Origin: Nitritalea halalkaliphila LW7
GTDB taxonomy: Bacteria; Bacteroidota; Bacteroidia; Cytophagales; Cyclobacteriaceae
Length of the DNA stretch: 64,000 bases
Assembly (NCBI RefSeq): GCF_000265075.1
Contig: NZ_AJYA01000016.1
Location: 124,001-188,000 of the forward strand
Direction: 5' to 3'
Part shown: piece after piece, positions 37,542 to 47,017 of the stretch
How positions within the stretch are numbered: the first letter of the stretch is position 1
How the letters are laid out: the number at the start of each line of letters is the position of its first letter
The notes under the pieces: generated by a model
What the model was told of the DNA's origin: nothing
Database searches by the model: none
Seen by the model: the letters and a program-made list of their open reading frames with translations, nothing else
Made by a program: the position numbers and the translations under genes

Positions 37542-38471
37542 TTACTGCACATTAATAAGCGACTCTCTTCTTCTCATTTTGCCGGCAGGCAAGCCGTACA
37601 TCATCTTAAAGCGACGGCAGAAGTAAGCGGTATCTTTATAGCCCACTTCTTTTCCGATGTCTCGGATACTTTTCTTAGTGGTGCGCAGTAACTCCACAGC
37701 CGCTTCCATGCGCTGGTATTCGATATAATCCTGCGGGTTTATGCCTGTGAGCATCTTGAAATACTGGCCCACGTAGTCTTCGGAGACATTTGCCACCTTA
37801 GCGAGCACTTTATTAGATAGGTCGCCGCCGATGTTTTTCTTGATGTAGGTGAACATGTCGATGAGGCGCGGATCCTTAAAGTAGGTGCTGTTCGTGGAGA
37901 GTTCTTCCATGAAGAGACGGTTTTTCAGGATGTGACGTACGATCTCGATCACGAGTAGCTCAGTGTGGATCTTGATGACACGCTCTTTGCCCGGCACGCT
38001 TTGTTCTGATTCTTTAACGATATCTTCTGTAATAGACGCGAGACGATCGTTAAAGCGAATGACGAATGGTGGAATACCGAGTGAGTTAAAGAAGTTGACG
38101 ACATCAAAAACCTTGGCTTCGAAGTTCACAATGGACACACAGTCTTCTTCTGCGTTTTTGATGTCCTTAAAGCTAAGGGTCTGCAAGTACTTCCTCTTAT
38201 TTTCCAAGTAAGCCTCATTGTCCATTTCACTTTTCTTAGACGTGGTGCCAAAAGTGACGGAGGTGGTTCTTCCAGCCGGAATAAACAGGATTTCTCCTTC
38301 GTTCACCGTTTCGCCGGCTTCAGAAAACTTGAGAGTACCCTGATGCAGCAGGATAACAGTATTTTCAGCATCGTGAAAATTTGTGACGGCAAAAGATTTC
38401 TCTACTTTGTAGTTATTGCCCTTAAGGAATCTGACTCCAACAGATTCGATTACTTTATTGTAGTATTCCAT
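37542..38471 (-). CDS. AraC-family transcriptional regulator
   Basis: 309 residues from ATG 38471 (MEYYNKVIESVGVRF); a start at 38528 would add a non-conserved basic stretch. The N-terminal half is cupin-like (FHDAENTVILLHQGTLKFSEAGETVNEGEILFIPAGRTT). The C-terminal AraC DNA-binding domain has both helix-turn-helix units (LSNKVLAKVANVSEDYVGQYFKMLTGINPQDYIEYQRM and SIRDIGKEVGYKDTAYFCRRFKMMYG). Inducer and targets unknown. Confidence 0.92.
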   Translation of the reverse strand: MEYYNKVIESVGVRFLKGNNYKVEKSFAVTNFHDAENTVILLHQGTLKFSEAGETVNEGEILFIPAGRTTSVTFGTTSKKSEMDNEAYLENKRKYLQTLSFKDIKNAEEDCVSIVNFEAKVFDVVNFFNSLGIPPFVIRFNDRLASITEDIVKESEQSVPGKERVIKIHTELLVIEIVRHILKNRLFMEELSTNSTYFKDPRLIDMFTYIKKNIGGDLSNKVLAKVANVSEDYVGQYFKMLTGINPQDYIEYQRMEAAVELLRTTKKSIRDIGKEVGYKDTAYFCRRFKMMYGLPAGKMRRRESLINVQ

Positions 38472-38555
38472 GAGTACTAGGCTTGGTTGTCTGCTATAAA
38501 AGTATAATTTTTTTCTTACAGATCGCAATATAATTCAACAAAAATTTAAATAGCA

Positions 38556-38594
38556 ATAAAAAAAAGCCCCAAATCAGGTAGATTATGGGGCTTC
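38556..38594 (-). terminator. Terminator of the acyl-CoA dehydrogenase gene
   Basis: Minus-strand AAGCCCCAT and ATTTGGGGCTT arms followed by a long U-run, about 20 bases after the stop at 38612. Confidence 0.85.
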
Positions 38595-38611
38595 AGGGGC
38601 TGAAAATGCAA

Positions 38612-39752
38612 TTACTTGAGGATGCTTCTCGAGATTACGATCTTCTGAATCTCGCTTGTGCCCTCGTAAATCTGTGTGATTTTCGCATCGCGCATCAAGC
38701 GCTCTACGTGGTATTCCTTTACATATCCGTAGCCACCATGCACCTGTACAGCTTCTACGGTCACCTGCATGGCCACTTCTGAGGCGTATAATTTGGCCAT
38801 GGCACTGGCATCTGCGTAAGGCTTGCCCGCATCCTTTAGCCAAGCGGATTTCAGCACAAGAAGTCGAGCGGCTTCGATTTGGGTAGCCATATCTGCGAGT
38901 TTAAACTGGATCGCCTGATGTTCTGAAATCGGTTTGCCAAAGGCTTTACGCTCCTTTGAATAGGCTAAGGCCAGTTCATAGGCACCCGAGGCGATACCGA
39001 GTGCCTGCGCAGCGATACCTATTCTTCCTCCATTTAGGGTTTCCATGGCGAAACGGAAGCCGAAGCCTTCTTCACCGATACGGTTTTCGACCGGCACTTT
39101 CACATCACTCAGCATGATGGAGTGGGTATCTGAACCTCGAATACCCAGCTTATCTTCTTTTTTCCCTACCGTAAAGCCCTCGTATTCTTTTTCCACGATA
39201 AAAGCAGAAATGCCTTTATGGCCTAGAGCGGCATTCGTCTGGGCGATTACCAGGTAAACACTCGCGTTATTACCGTTCGTGATCCAGTTTTTCGTTCCAT
39301 TCAAAATATAATGATCGCCATTCAGCTCGGCAGTGGTGCGCTGAGAAGTGGCATCTGAGCCTGGCTTCGGGCTCTGAAAGACAGAAGGCGCCGATGATTT
39401 GGCCGCTGGCCAAAGGTTTTAAATATTTCTCTTTCTGTGCTTCAGTACCGTATTTTTCGAGTCCCCAGCATACCAAGGAATTATTTACAGACATAGAAAC
39501 AGAGGCAGAAGCGTCGATCTTAGACAGTTCCTCCATAGCTAGCACATAGGATACGGTATCCATGCCTCCACCATCATACTTAGGATCCACCATCATGCCC
39601 ATAAAGCCAAGTTCTCCCATCTTTTTAATTTGTTCATGGGGAAACTTAGCCTCTGTATCGCGCTCGATGACGCCCGGTAATAACTCAGTTTGCGCAAACT
39701 CTCTCGCAGCCATCTGCACCGCTAGCTGCTCCTCGGTAAATTCGAAATGCAT
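38612..39752 (-). CDS. Short/branched-chain acyl-CoA dehydrogenase (frameshifted)
   Basis: About 380 residues from ATG 39752 ([13 protein letters not shown]). FAD-dependent alpha,beta-dehydrogenation of acyl-CoA. Motifs: [11 protein letters not shown] (FAD/substrate), [46 protein letters not shown] and [34 protein letters not shown] with the catalytic Glu in the YEGTSEIQ position of butyryl-CoA-type enzymes. One extra base near 39362 breaks the frame after EPEA; repair gives EPEAGSDAT. An in-gene GGCC palindrome lies at 39398-39414. Confidence 0.93.
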
Positions 39753-39857
39753 ATATCTAATGGGTTTATTTTTTTCGTGTTCGGAATATAGGCACAAAAA
39801 ACTAAAGGGACAATAAACATGTCCCTTTAGTAAACTCGTTTTCGTATAAATAGTTTC

Positions 39858-40544
39858 TTAATCCCGATTTCCGAAGAAAATATAGACGTAGTAGGCTAAT
39901 GTGGCTAATGAAGCTAATGCGGCCACTACATAGGTCATCGCTGCCCACTTTAGGGCATCCTTAGACATAGCGTATTCGGACGGAGTAACGACATTTCGCT
40001 GTTTCACCCATGCCAGCGCGCGGTTACTTGCGTCAAATTCCACCGGCAGTGTAACGAGCGAAAACAAGGTCATCACGCCATAGGAGCCCACCACGATCGC
40101 GCCGATTAACTGGTAATCTAAGCCGATGAGGAATCCCCCGAAAAGAGAGGCGATGAGGACGATGTTCAAGATCTTACCGGAGGCCACCTGTAGCGGAACC
40201 AGCTTAGAGCGCATCTCTAACCAGGCATAAGAGGTGGCATGCTGCACGGCGTGTCCACACTCATGCGCGGAAACGGCCACCGCTGCTGCATTTCTGCCAT
40301 AATACACATCTTGGCTCAGGTTAACGGTGCGGTCCTGGGGATTATAATGGTCGGTGAGCTGACCTTCCACACAGAGCACACGCACATCGCGGATACCATT
40401 ATCGGCAAGCATCAGCTCTGCGACTTCCTTTCCGGAGAGATTCGCCTGAAGGGCTGTTTGCGAATATTCTTTAAACTTCGACTTCAGACGGTTACTAACG
40501 ATCCAGCCTAAGGCTGCGAAGACGATGAAAATGACCAGAATCAT
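39858..40544 (-). CDS. Zinc membrane metallopeptidase (PF04298, YugP-like)
   Basis: 228 residues. An N-terminal membrane helix (MILVIFIVFAALGWIVSN), the metal motif HECGHAVQH near residue 95, and three further hydrophobic segments. YugP-like neutral zinc peptidases are inner-membrane proteins of unknown substrate. Lies in line with the flippase gene upstream, 24 bases away. Confidence 0.9.
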   Translation of the reverse strand: MILVIFIVFAALGWIVSNRLKSKFKEYSQTALQANLSGKEVAELMLADNGIRDVRVLCVEGQLTDHYNPQDRTVNLSQDVYYGRNAAAVAVSAHECGHAVQHATSYAWLEMRSKLVPLQVASGKILNIVLIASLFGGFLIGLDYQLIGAIVVGSYGVMTLFSLVTLPVEFDASNRALAWVKQRNVVTPSEYAMSKDALKWAAMTYVVAALASLATLAYYVYIFFGNRD

Positions 40545-40568
40545 AATCTTAAATTTAGTTTGTAATTT

Positions 40569-41597
40569 TTAAAACGATTCGCCCCGCTTTTTAGTTGCTT
40601 GGGCGTTTAAAATTTTCAGGCTCGCGCCAAAAGCCAGCAGTCCGACGAGCGCTACCAAGAGGGTTTGGCTACCATGAATGATAACAGCAAAAACCTTTCC
40701 TTCTGTGAGCTCGAGCCCTAGAACGTTTAAAATGTACGCCACAAGCGCATGAAAGGTACCGATTCCCCCCTGAACAGGCGCCACCATGCCAATACTTCCC
40801 ATGACCATCACAAGGAGGATGGCGGAAGCGGACAGATTGGCAGTGCTGGGAATAGCCAGTGCCACCCAGTACATCGTCAGGTAATAGCTAAGCCAGATAA
40901 GTACCGAGCTTGCCCAGAAGGCAAAAGGCTTGTCGAGCTTTCCGATGCTTTGGATTCCTGTCAGCACTTGCCGTGCAAACTGCTGAAATTTATTTACCCA
41001 TCCACTGGCGGCGTACTTTTTTACTAGGATACGGATGGCGATGCCCGTGATGGCTAGTGCCCCGAGGAGGAAAGGAAGGTTGTTTTGGAAGCTTTGCGCC
41101 AGGGCGCCTAGATCCACCAGTTCTCCGAATAGGCGCAAAAACAATTTCGCTTCCACTAGAAATGCGATGCCGATGGTGGCGAGTAGGAAAAGGAGGTCCA
41201 AGCTGCGCTCCACCACCACCGTTCCGAGGGATTGGCTGATGGGCTTTCCGCTGAGCCTGTTGACGGCAGCGCAGCGGGCCACTTCTCCGGCGCGTGGCAG
41301 CAGTAGGTTGGTCACGTATCCGATCATCAGTGCCCAGAAGCTGTTCAGGGTGCTGATGGCTTCGGTGTCCGTGTCGGTGTTTAGTAGGAGTTTCCAGCGG
41401 TATGCACGCAGCCAGAAGCCGTAAATGCTGAGTAGAATGGAGGCGATAAACCAGCCGCGATGCATCTCTGATAGCGCTGCGGTAATGAGTGAAAAGTCAA
41501 GATCTTTATAGAGTAACCAAAAAATCCAGCCTGCAAGGGCCAGTGAAAGGGCTACTTGCAGGCTTTGTTTCAGGCGCTTCGGCAGTGCGAGGCTCAT
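40569..41597 (-). CDS. LPG-synthase-TM/UPF0104 flippase-like membrane protein
   Basis: 342 residues with about eight membrane segments and the family features RAYRWKLLLN, NLLLPRAGEVARCAAVNRLSG, GTVVVERSLDLLF and a GGIGTFHALVAYIL loop. Related to the transmembrane domain of MprF, but there is no synthase domain. It may move a lipid or glycolipid across the membrane. Its ATG follows the panD stop directly (TAA then ATG), so it is co-transcribed with panC-panD. Confidence 0.88.
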   Translation of the reverse strand: MSLALPKRLKQSLQVALSLALAGWIFWLLYKDLDFSLITAALSEMHRGWFIASILLSIYGFWLRAYRWKLLLNTDTDTEAISTLNSFWALMIGYVTNLLLPRAGEVARCAAVNRLSGKPISQSLGTVVVERSLDLLFLLATIGIAFLVEAKLFLRLFGELVDLGALAQSFQNNLPFLLGALAITGIAIRILVKKYAASGWVNKFQQFARQVLTGIQSIGKLDKPFAFWASSVLIWLSYYLTMYWVALAIPSTANLSASAILLVMVMGSIGMVAPVQGGIGTFHALVAYILNVLGLELTEGKVFAVIIHGSQTLLVALVGLLAFGASLKILNAQATKKRGESF

Positions 41598-41945
41598 TTA
41601 GATGAGTCGGTTATGATCGTCAGGAAAGAGGACGATCGGCTTATGTACTTTGGCAGCGCTTTTTTCCATGCTGGCATACGAGATGATGATTACGATATCT
41701 CCGACCTGGGCTTTGCGCGCAGCGGGACCATTTAGGCAGATCATCCCTGAGCCACGCTCACCTTTAATAACATAGGTTTCGAGGCGCTCCCCGTTATTAA
41801 TGTTTACGATCTGGACCTTTTCGTTTTCTATCAGGTCGGCGGCATCCATGAGGTCCTCATCGATGGTGATGCTACCTACATAGTGGAGCTCGGCTTGGGT
41901 GATGCGTACTCGGTGGATTTTTGATTTTAGAACTTCGATGAACAT
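41598..41945 (-). CDS. panD: Aspartate 1-decarboxylase
   Basis: 115 residues. Pyruvoyl enzyme making beta-alanine for pantothenate. Self-cleavage site Gly-Ser is in HYVGSITID (Ser25), with [12 protein letters not shown] and the [28 protein letters not shown] region. Second gene of panC-panD. Confidence 0.97.
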   Translation of the reverse strand: MFIEVLKSKIHRVRITQAELHYVGSITIDEDLMDAADLIENEKVQIVNINNGERLETYVIKGERGSGMICLNGPAARKAQVGDIVIIISYASMEKSAAKVHKPIVLFPDDHNRLI

Positions 41946-41966
41946 GTTCAGAAATTTTCGCGCAAG

Positions 41967-42815
41967 TTAGTTATTTATGATGAGGTTATCTATTAATCTG
42001 ATTTCTCCCAGGAAGGCGGCGATGCATAGGGCCTGTTTTTCTGCGCTACCGAGGGTTCTGGTCGGCTGGAGGTCAGGTAAGTCCACCCATTCCAGGTAAA
42101 CGACTTTTAGTCCAGGGGTGGTTTCGAGTTTTTCCCAGGCGGTTTTTTGGGCCGTGGCCCAATTTTCCCCCTTTTTAAGTGCCGCTGCCACGGTGGAAAG
42201 TGCCTGATAAAGGGTGCTGGCCTGCGTTCGCTGCTCGGAAGTGAGTCTTCTATTTCGAGACGACATGGCCAGACCATCTTTTTCGCGTACGGTAGGGGCG
42301 ATATCTAGGGCGATCGGGAAGCCGAGGTCACGAATAAGTCGATCCACGATGGCGCACTGCTGCAGATCTTTTTGGCCCATGATAACCCGATCAGGCTGTA
42401 GGGTATGAAATAGCTTGGAAAGGATGATGCCCACCCCACTGAAGTGGCCGGGTCGGGTGGCGCCTTCCATGATTTGGTCCAGGGGACCAAAGTGCATGCG
42501 CATCTCTGTCTTTTCGGGGTAGATATCCTGAACGTCTGGTAAGTAGACGGCATGAGTGCCGGCATTTTTTAATAAAAGTAGGTCATTTTCAAAATCTTTC
42601 GGATAATTTTCGAAGTCCTTTTGGTTGTTAAACTGTAAGGGATTTATGAAAATAGACGCGATAGTGTGGTCGGAAGATTTAATGGCATGCTGGACTAAAG
42701 ACAGGTGTCCATCGTGTAGAGCACCCATGGTGGGGACGAAACCTATGGTTTTTCCTTCTTTTTTCAGAATACTTACGTAGTGGAGTGCTTCCTTTCGGGT
42801 GCGTAAAACCTTCAC
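41967..42815 (-). CDS. panC: Pantoate-beta-alanine ligase
   Basis: 282 residues. ATP-dependent joining of pantoate and beta-alanine. Motifs: VPTMGALHDGHLSLV (nucleotide HIGH-like), FINPLQFNNQKDFENYP, RPGHFSGVGIILSKLFH, VIMGQKDLQQCAIV and REKDGLAMSSRNRRL. Divergent from the GT5-like gene. Contains the palindrome TTGGGCC-GT-GGCCCAA at 42147-42162 in frame (coding WATAQ). Confidence 0.97.
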   Translation of the reverse strand: MKVLRTRKEALHYVSILKKEGKTIGFVPTMGALHDGHLSLVQHAIKSSDHTIASIFINPLQFNNQKDFENYPKDFENDLLLLKNAGTHAVYLPDVQDIYPEKTEMRMHFGPLDQIMEGATRPGHFSGVGIILSKLFHTLQPDRVIMGQKDLQQCAIVDRLIRDLGFPIALDIAPTVREKDGLAMSSRNRRLTSEQRTQASTLYQALSTVAAALKKGENWATAQKTAWEKLETTPGLKVVYLEWVDLPDLQPTRTLGSAEKQALCIAAFLGEIRLIDNLIINN

Positions 42816-42898
42816 GTATGATCGGGTTTAGAGGTTTAAAATAGCCGCAAAGCTATGGCATTCCAGTTAAAAACAATGGAAAATTGCTATTTTTTTTG

Positions 42899-42906
42899 TA
42901 ACTTTG
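42899..42906 (+). promoter_or_regulatory. Possible -7 box (TAACTTTG) for the GT5-like gene
   Basis: Exact TAnnTTTG match 38 bases before the start of the GT5-like gene; the nearest upstream TTG is only 12 bases away, so the -33 element is doubtful. Confidence 0.4.
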
Positions 42907-42944
42907 TAGTCCCGTTTTATCCCTAAACAAAAAACAAGTAGATT

Positions 42945-43757
42945 ATGTCTAAACTTCGAATTCTTTATGTGGCCAACGAGATTAACCCTTTCCTTGAAAC
43001 TTCTGAAGTAGCGAATTTCGTTCGTGCACTTCCAGCGGCGATGCAGGAGATGGGTATGGAAATCCGAATTTTAGTTCCTAGATTTGGGTTGATTAACGAG
43101 AGGAGAAACAGGTTACATGAAGTCGTTCGATTATCGGGAATAAATATTTCTGTGGGTGAGGAAGAAAAGCCATTAATTATTAAGGTGGCCTCGATTCCAA
43201 ATGCTAGATTACAGGTGTATTTTATAGATAATGATGATTATTTTCAGCGCAAGAGTGTCTTCCATGACAAGCAAGAACGTTTTTATGATGACAATGATGA
43301 GCGCGCGATCTTCTTCTGTAAGGGTGTGTTAGAAACGGTAAAGAAATTAGGTTGGGCTCCTGATATCGTACATTGTAATGACTGGATGACGAGCTTAATT
43401 CCTTTGTATCTAAAGACTACATACAAAAAAGAGCCGTTATTTAAGGACACAAAATCTGTATTTGCTATTTATAATACAGGATTTAACCATAAATTTGGCG
43501 ATGATTTGTTCGAGAAAGTCAAGATGGTGGATATCGATGACAAGGTATTAGCGCCTCTAGCCACGAAAGATTACGAAGGGTTCCTAAAAATCGGTATGGA
43601 GTATGCTGATGTGGTGATCAAGAATAAGGATATTTCGGAAGACTTGAGCAAAGTAATCGAAGAATGTTCTAAAGATAAGAAGTGTGAGATTAACAGCGAA
43701 GAAGAAGAAAAACTTTTTGAAAGTTACTACAATATTTACACGGAACTGGCTGGTTAA
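42945..43757 (+). CDS. Glycogen/starch synthase (GT5) N-terminal-domain protein, short form
   Basis: 270 residues, corresponding only to the N-terminal Rossmann domain of GT5 synthases (about 480 residues normally). ILYVANEINPFLETSEVANFVRALPAAM aligns with the ADP-glucose-binding start, but the KTGG motif is replaced by LETSEV. The acceptor-side motif WAPDIVHCNDWMTSLIPLYL is kept. The C-terminal catalytic half is absent and the frame ends cleanly, so this is a natural short form rather than a frameshift product. Enzyme activity is doubtful. Confidence 0.85.
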   Translation: MSKLRILYVANEINPFLETSEVANFVRALPAAMQEMGMEIRILVPRFGLINERRNRLHEVVRLSGINISVGEEEKPLIIKVASIPNARLQVYFIDNDDYFQRKSVFHDKQERFYDDNDERAIFFCKGVLETVKKLGWAPDIVHCNDWMTSLIPLYLKTTYKKEPLFKDTKSVFAIYNTGFNHKFGDDLFEKVKMVDIDDKVLAPLATKDYEGFLKIGMEYADVVIKNKDISEDLSKVIEECSKDKKCEINSEEEEKLFESYYNIYTELAG

Positions 43758-45087
43758 AAGCCTTTTCCTATTAAGCGTGCTGGGGTATCAGTCCTGTGCT
43801 GACCCCTCTACGATAGGATTAGATGTCGATCCAAATGGAAATCAGATAGGGGTCTTCTACGCAGAGGTACCCCTTTCTGCATCTGTGGTTTTATTAGACT
43901 CTTTGAATACGACGAATCAAGGTCGCTTAATCGTGGGAGGTAGCTCTGATGCGTTTTTCGGTGATACAGAGGGGGTCGGATATACCCGGATGGCCATTAA
44001 TCCCACGGCGGTGCTGCCGAATGCCACGGCAACCTTAGACTCTGTCACCTTTACATTTCGGGTGGAAAGTGTGATCGCTAGGGACTTATCGCGTCCTCGT
44101 TCATTGTCTGTGCATTTGCTCGAAGAGCCCTTGCTAGACACGATGTATTATAATTTTAGCTCGTTGAAGTTTTCAGAGGAGGCGATTGCTGCTGGTCGAT
44201 TTAATTTCCAGGCACGACAAGATACCACTTTAACAGTCGCGGTAGATGAGGAATTTGCGCAGGGCTTGTTTAATGCGATGCGTGATGGGTCTACTTTCAA
44301 CAATCTTTTCTCCTTTAGACGTTTTCTTCCAGGTATTGCTATTAAAGGTGATCCAGGGGATGAGGGCTCTGTAAACATTTTAGCTGGGAATGCTACAGGC
44401 TTTTCTGTTTTTTTCAGGAATCAGGGAGATACGGTTACGCGTAATTACTCGATTAACTTAGGGCAGTCACGTCACTTTAACCAGGTGAAACACGATGCGG
44501 CAGGCACGCCTTTAGAGGCCGTGAATAGACCTCTGGTCGCATTTCCATTAGATGGTAAAGTGGGCATCAAGTCAAGCTTGGGTCTCGTTATTCGTGTAGA
44601 TACTTCGCCTTTACAGTCCTTCTTCGATACACTACCGAATGTAGCCTTTAATGACGTGCGCATGGAAATCGGGGGTATCGATGGTGGAGGAGGTGATCTC
44701 GTTCCACATGATTTTCTACAGATGTACTTTACGAACGAATCGAATCGCATTTTAAGGCGGCCGATAGACGGTGCCGAAATCTCTGTTCAGGCAGCTTGGC
44801 AGTCTCAGGTAAACCAGTCCGATGAGGGCGACTTACCTGCGACAAGTGCTCCCGCTCTTTTAGCCTATAACCGCGATAACGGAGTTTTTGCGCAGCGTAT
44901 CACCAGTTATACGAATGCAGTGTATAGGGGGAATTTAGAGCGAACAGATTGGCTACTTTTTCCACGGGTGCGTCAAGGTGCTTCAGGTACACGGGATGAC
45001 TTACGTTCTTCTTTTAGGCAGTTTACTGCTGACGATGAGCGCTTTGTCCTGAAGATTTTCTATTCAACCATAAACCAAACAAACTAA
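43717..45087 (+). CDS. DUF4270 lipoprotein
   Basis: About 457 residues. The N terminus is hydrophobic and leads to a lipobox-like GYQSC, so this is likely a lipoprotein. The body has the DUF4270 layout: ADPSTIGLDVDPNGNQIGVFYAE, LIVGGSSDAFFGDTEGVGYTRMA and beta-rich repeats. The start is uncertain: TTG 43717 gives a good signal peptide, GTG 43684 is also in frame; either overlaps the GT5-like gene, so they are co-transcribed. Function unknown; the family is almost confined to Bacteroidetes. Confidence 0.85.
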   Translation: MKVTTIFTRNWLVKSLFLLSVLGYQSCADPSTIGLDVDPNGNQIGVFYAEVPLSASVVLLDSLNTTNQGRLIVGGSSDAFFGDTEGVGYTRMAINPTAVLPNATATLDSVTFTFRVESVIARDLSRPRSLSVHLLEEPLLDTMYYNFSSLKFSEEAIAAGRFNFQARQDTTLTVAVDEEFAQGLFNAMRDGSTFNNLFSFRRFLPGIAIKGDPGDEGSVNILAGNATGFSVFFRNQGDTVTRNYSINLGQSRHFNQVKHDAAGTPLEAVNRPLVAFPLDGKVGIKSSLGLVIRVDTSPLQSFFDTLPNVAFNDVRMEIGGIDGGGGDLVPHDFLQMYFTNESNRILRRPIDGAEISVQAAWQSQVNQSDEGDLPATSAPALLAYNRDNGVFAQRITSYTNAVYRGNLERTDWLLFPRVRQGASGTRDDLRSSFRQFTADDERFVLKIFYSTINQTN

Positions 45088-45117
45088 GAATTCATTTTTA
45101 ATTAAACTTTTGTAACT

Positions 45118-46959
45118 ATGTGCGGAATTGTTGCTTATGTAGGCCAAAAAGAGGCGCTACCCGTCATTATTAAAGGACTCAAGCGTTTAGAGTATAGAGG
45201 ATACGACAGTGCGGGAGTCGCACTTCTAAACGAAAGTGGACTAAGTATTTACAAGAAAAAAGGAAAGGTAAGTGAGTTAGAGGCCCATTTAGATACTTTC
45301 AGCTCTTTAAACTCGAAGATTGGTATCGGGCATACACGTTGGGCTACGCACGGTGAACCGAATGATGTAAATGCACATCCGCATTATTCTGCAAGTGAGA
45401 AATTCGCTATGATTCATAATGGCATTATCGAGAATTACGAGGTGCTAAAGACGGATCTTCAGAATAAGGGCTATGTTTTTCATAGTGAAACAGACTCGGA
45501 GGTTTTCATTAAGTTTATCGAGGATATTCATCGAAATAACGACTGTTCTTTAGAAGAGGCAGTGCGTTTAGCACTCCATAAGGTGGTAGGTGCTTATGCG
45601 ATAGTTATCATGAATATCGAAGAGCCGGATACCTTAATCGCTGCACGTAAGGGTAGCCCGCTAGTTATCGGTGTAGGGGAAGATGAATACTTTTTGGCAT
45701 CTGATGCGACACCTATTATCGAATACACGAATAAGGTCATTTATCTTGATGATTATGAGATCGCTGTCATTCGTCAGAATCAGCTACAGATCAAGACTAT
45801 AGAAAATGTAGAGACACACCCTTACATCAACCAATTAGAGATGGAGTTAGAAGCCATCGAAAAGGGAGGGTATGATCACTTCATGCTGAAGGAGATTTAT
45901 GAGCAGCCACGTTCTATCGCTGATTGTATGCGCGGACGATTAGATGCTTCCAGTGGACGCTTGGTAGTAGGCGGGCTACGTGACTATATGAATAAATTCC
46001 AAAATGCTCAGCGTATCATCATTACGGCTTGTGGTACTTCTTGGCACGCAGGCTTAGTGGCTGAGTATTTATTTGAAGAATTTGCTCGAATCCCTGTGGA
46101 AGTGGAGTATGCGTCCGAGTTTCGTTACAGAAACCCGGTATTGAATGAAAACGACTTTGTGATCGCCATTTCCCAGTCTGGAGAGACGGCCGATACGCTG
46201 GCGGCGATCGAATTAGCGAAGTCAAAAGGGGCTACGATTTTCGGTGTATGTAATGTGGTGGGTAGTTCTATCGCGCGTGCTACGCATGCGGGCTCCTATA
46301 CCCATGCTGGACCTGAAATCGGTGTGGCTTCTACGAAAGCATTTACGGCCCAAATCTCTGTACTTACGCTGATGGCGCTTAAGCTGGGTTATCAGCGTGG
46401 CATGATCGCGGAGACGCGTTATATGGAGCTGCTCCATGAGCTAGAGACTATACCCGGTAAGGTGGAAAGAGCGCTACAGCTCAATGAGCAGCTAATTAAA
46501 ATCGCTGAAATTTATAAAGATGCGCGTAACTTCCTTTACTTAGGAAGGGGGTATAATTTCCCTGTGGCGCTGGAAGGTGCATTAAAGCTAAAGGAGATTT
46601 CGTACATCCATGCGGAAGGATACCCAGCCGCAGAAATGAAGCATGGTCCTATCGCACTTATCGATGAGGAGATGCCTGTGGTTTTTATCGCGACGAAAGA
46701 TAGTAGCTACGAGAAGGTGGTAAGTAATATCCAAGAGGTGAAGGCCCGTAAGGGTAAAATCATCGCTGTGGTTACAGAAGGAGATACTACGGTAAAAAAC
46801 ATGGCCGATCACGTGATCGAGGTTCCTTCTACGGAGGAGGCTTTCGTTCCTTTGATTTCTGTCGTTCCTCTTCAGTTACTTTCTTATCACATCGCTGTGA
46901 TGCGTGGATGTAATGTAGATCAGCCACGAAATCTGGCGAAGTCAGTGACGGTGGAATAA
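45118..46959 (+). CDS. glmS: Glutamine-fructose-6-phosphate aminotransferase (isomerising)
   Basis: 613 residues. Nucleophile Cys2 in MCGIVAYVG, class II glutaminase motifs GIGHTRWATHGEPNDVNAHPH, then two SIS domains (TACGTSWHAGLVAEYLFEE, ISQSGETADTLAAIELAK) and the C-terminal FLGRG-like LYLGRGYNFPVALEGALKLKEISYIHAEGYPAAEMKHGP. Makes glucosamine-6-phosphate for peptidoglycan and LPS. Ends with CNVDQPRNLAKSVTVE, the usual C terminus. No glmS ribozyme-like sequence fits in the 30 bases upstream. Confidence 0.98.
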   Translation: MCGIVAYVGQKEALPVIIKGLKRLEYRGYDSAGVALLNESGLSIYKKKGKVSELEAHLDTFSSLNSKIGIGHTRWATHGEPNDVNAHPHYSASEKFAMIHNGIIENYEVLKTDLQNKGYVFHSETDSEVFIKFIEDIHRNNDCSLEEAVRLALHKVVGAYAIVIMNIEEPDTLIAARKGSPLVIGVGEDEYFLASDATPIIEYTNKVIYLDDYEIAVIRQNQLQIKTIENVETHPYINQLEMELEAIEKGGYDHFMLKEIYEQPRSIADCMRGRLDASSGRLVVGGLRDYMNKFQNAQRIIITACGTSWHAGLVAEYLFEEFARIPVEVEYASEFRYRNPVLNENDFVIAISQSGETADTLAAIELAKSKGATIFGVCNVVGSSIARATHAGSYTHAGPEIGVASTKAFTAQISVLTLMALKLGYQRGMIAETRYMELLHELETIPGKVERALQLNEQLIKIAEIYKDARNFLYLGRGYNFPVALEGALKLKEISYIHAEGYPAAEMKHGPIALIDEEMPVVFIATKDSSYEKVVSNIQEVKARKGKIIAVVTEGDTTVKNMADHVIEVPSTEEAFVPLISVVPLQLLSYHIAVMRGCNVDQPRNLAKSVTVE

Positions 46960-46969
46960 GTATTTTTAA

Positions 46970-46991
46970 GGGTAGTGGGATACCGCTACCC
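46970..46991. terminator. Weak hairpin between glmS and a hypothetical gene
   Basis: GGGTAG(T)GG and CC(G)CTACCC arms around GATA. There is no T-run on either side, so it is at best a weak terminator for the convergent genes. Confidence 0.35.
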
Positions 46992-47017
46992 GAATGATTT
47001 CCAGATCAGGGGAGGAC

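Noticed and set aside
45088-45117. glmS riboswitch/ribozyme
   Set aside because: Only 30 bases separate the DUF4270 stop from the glmS ATG, too short for the ribozyme.
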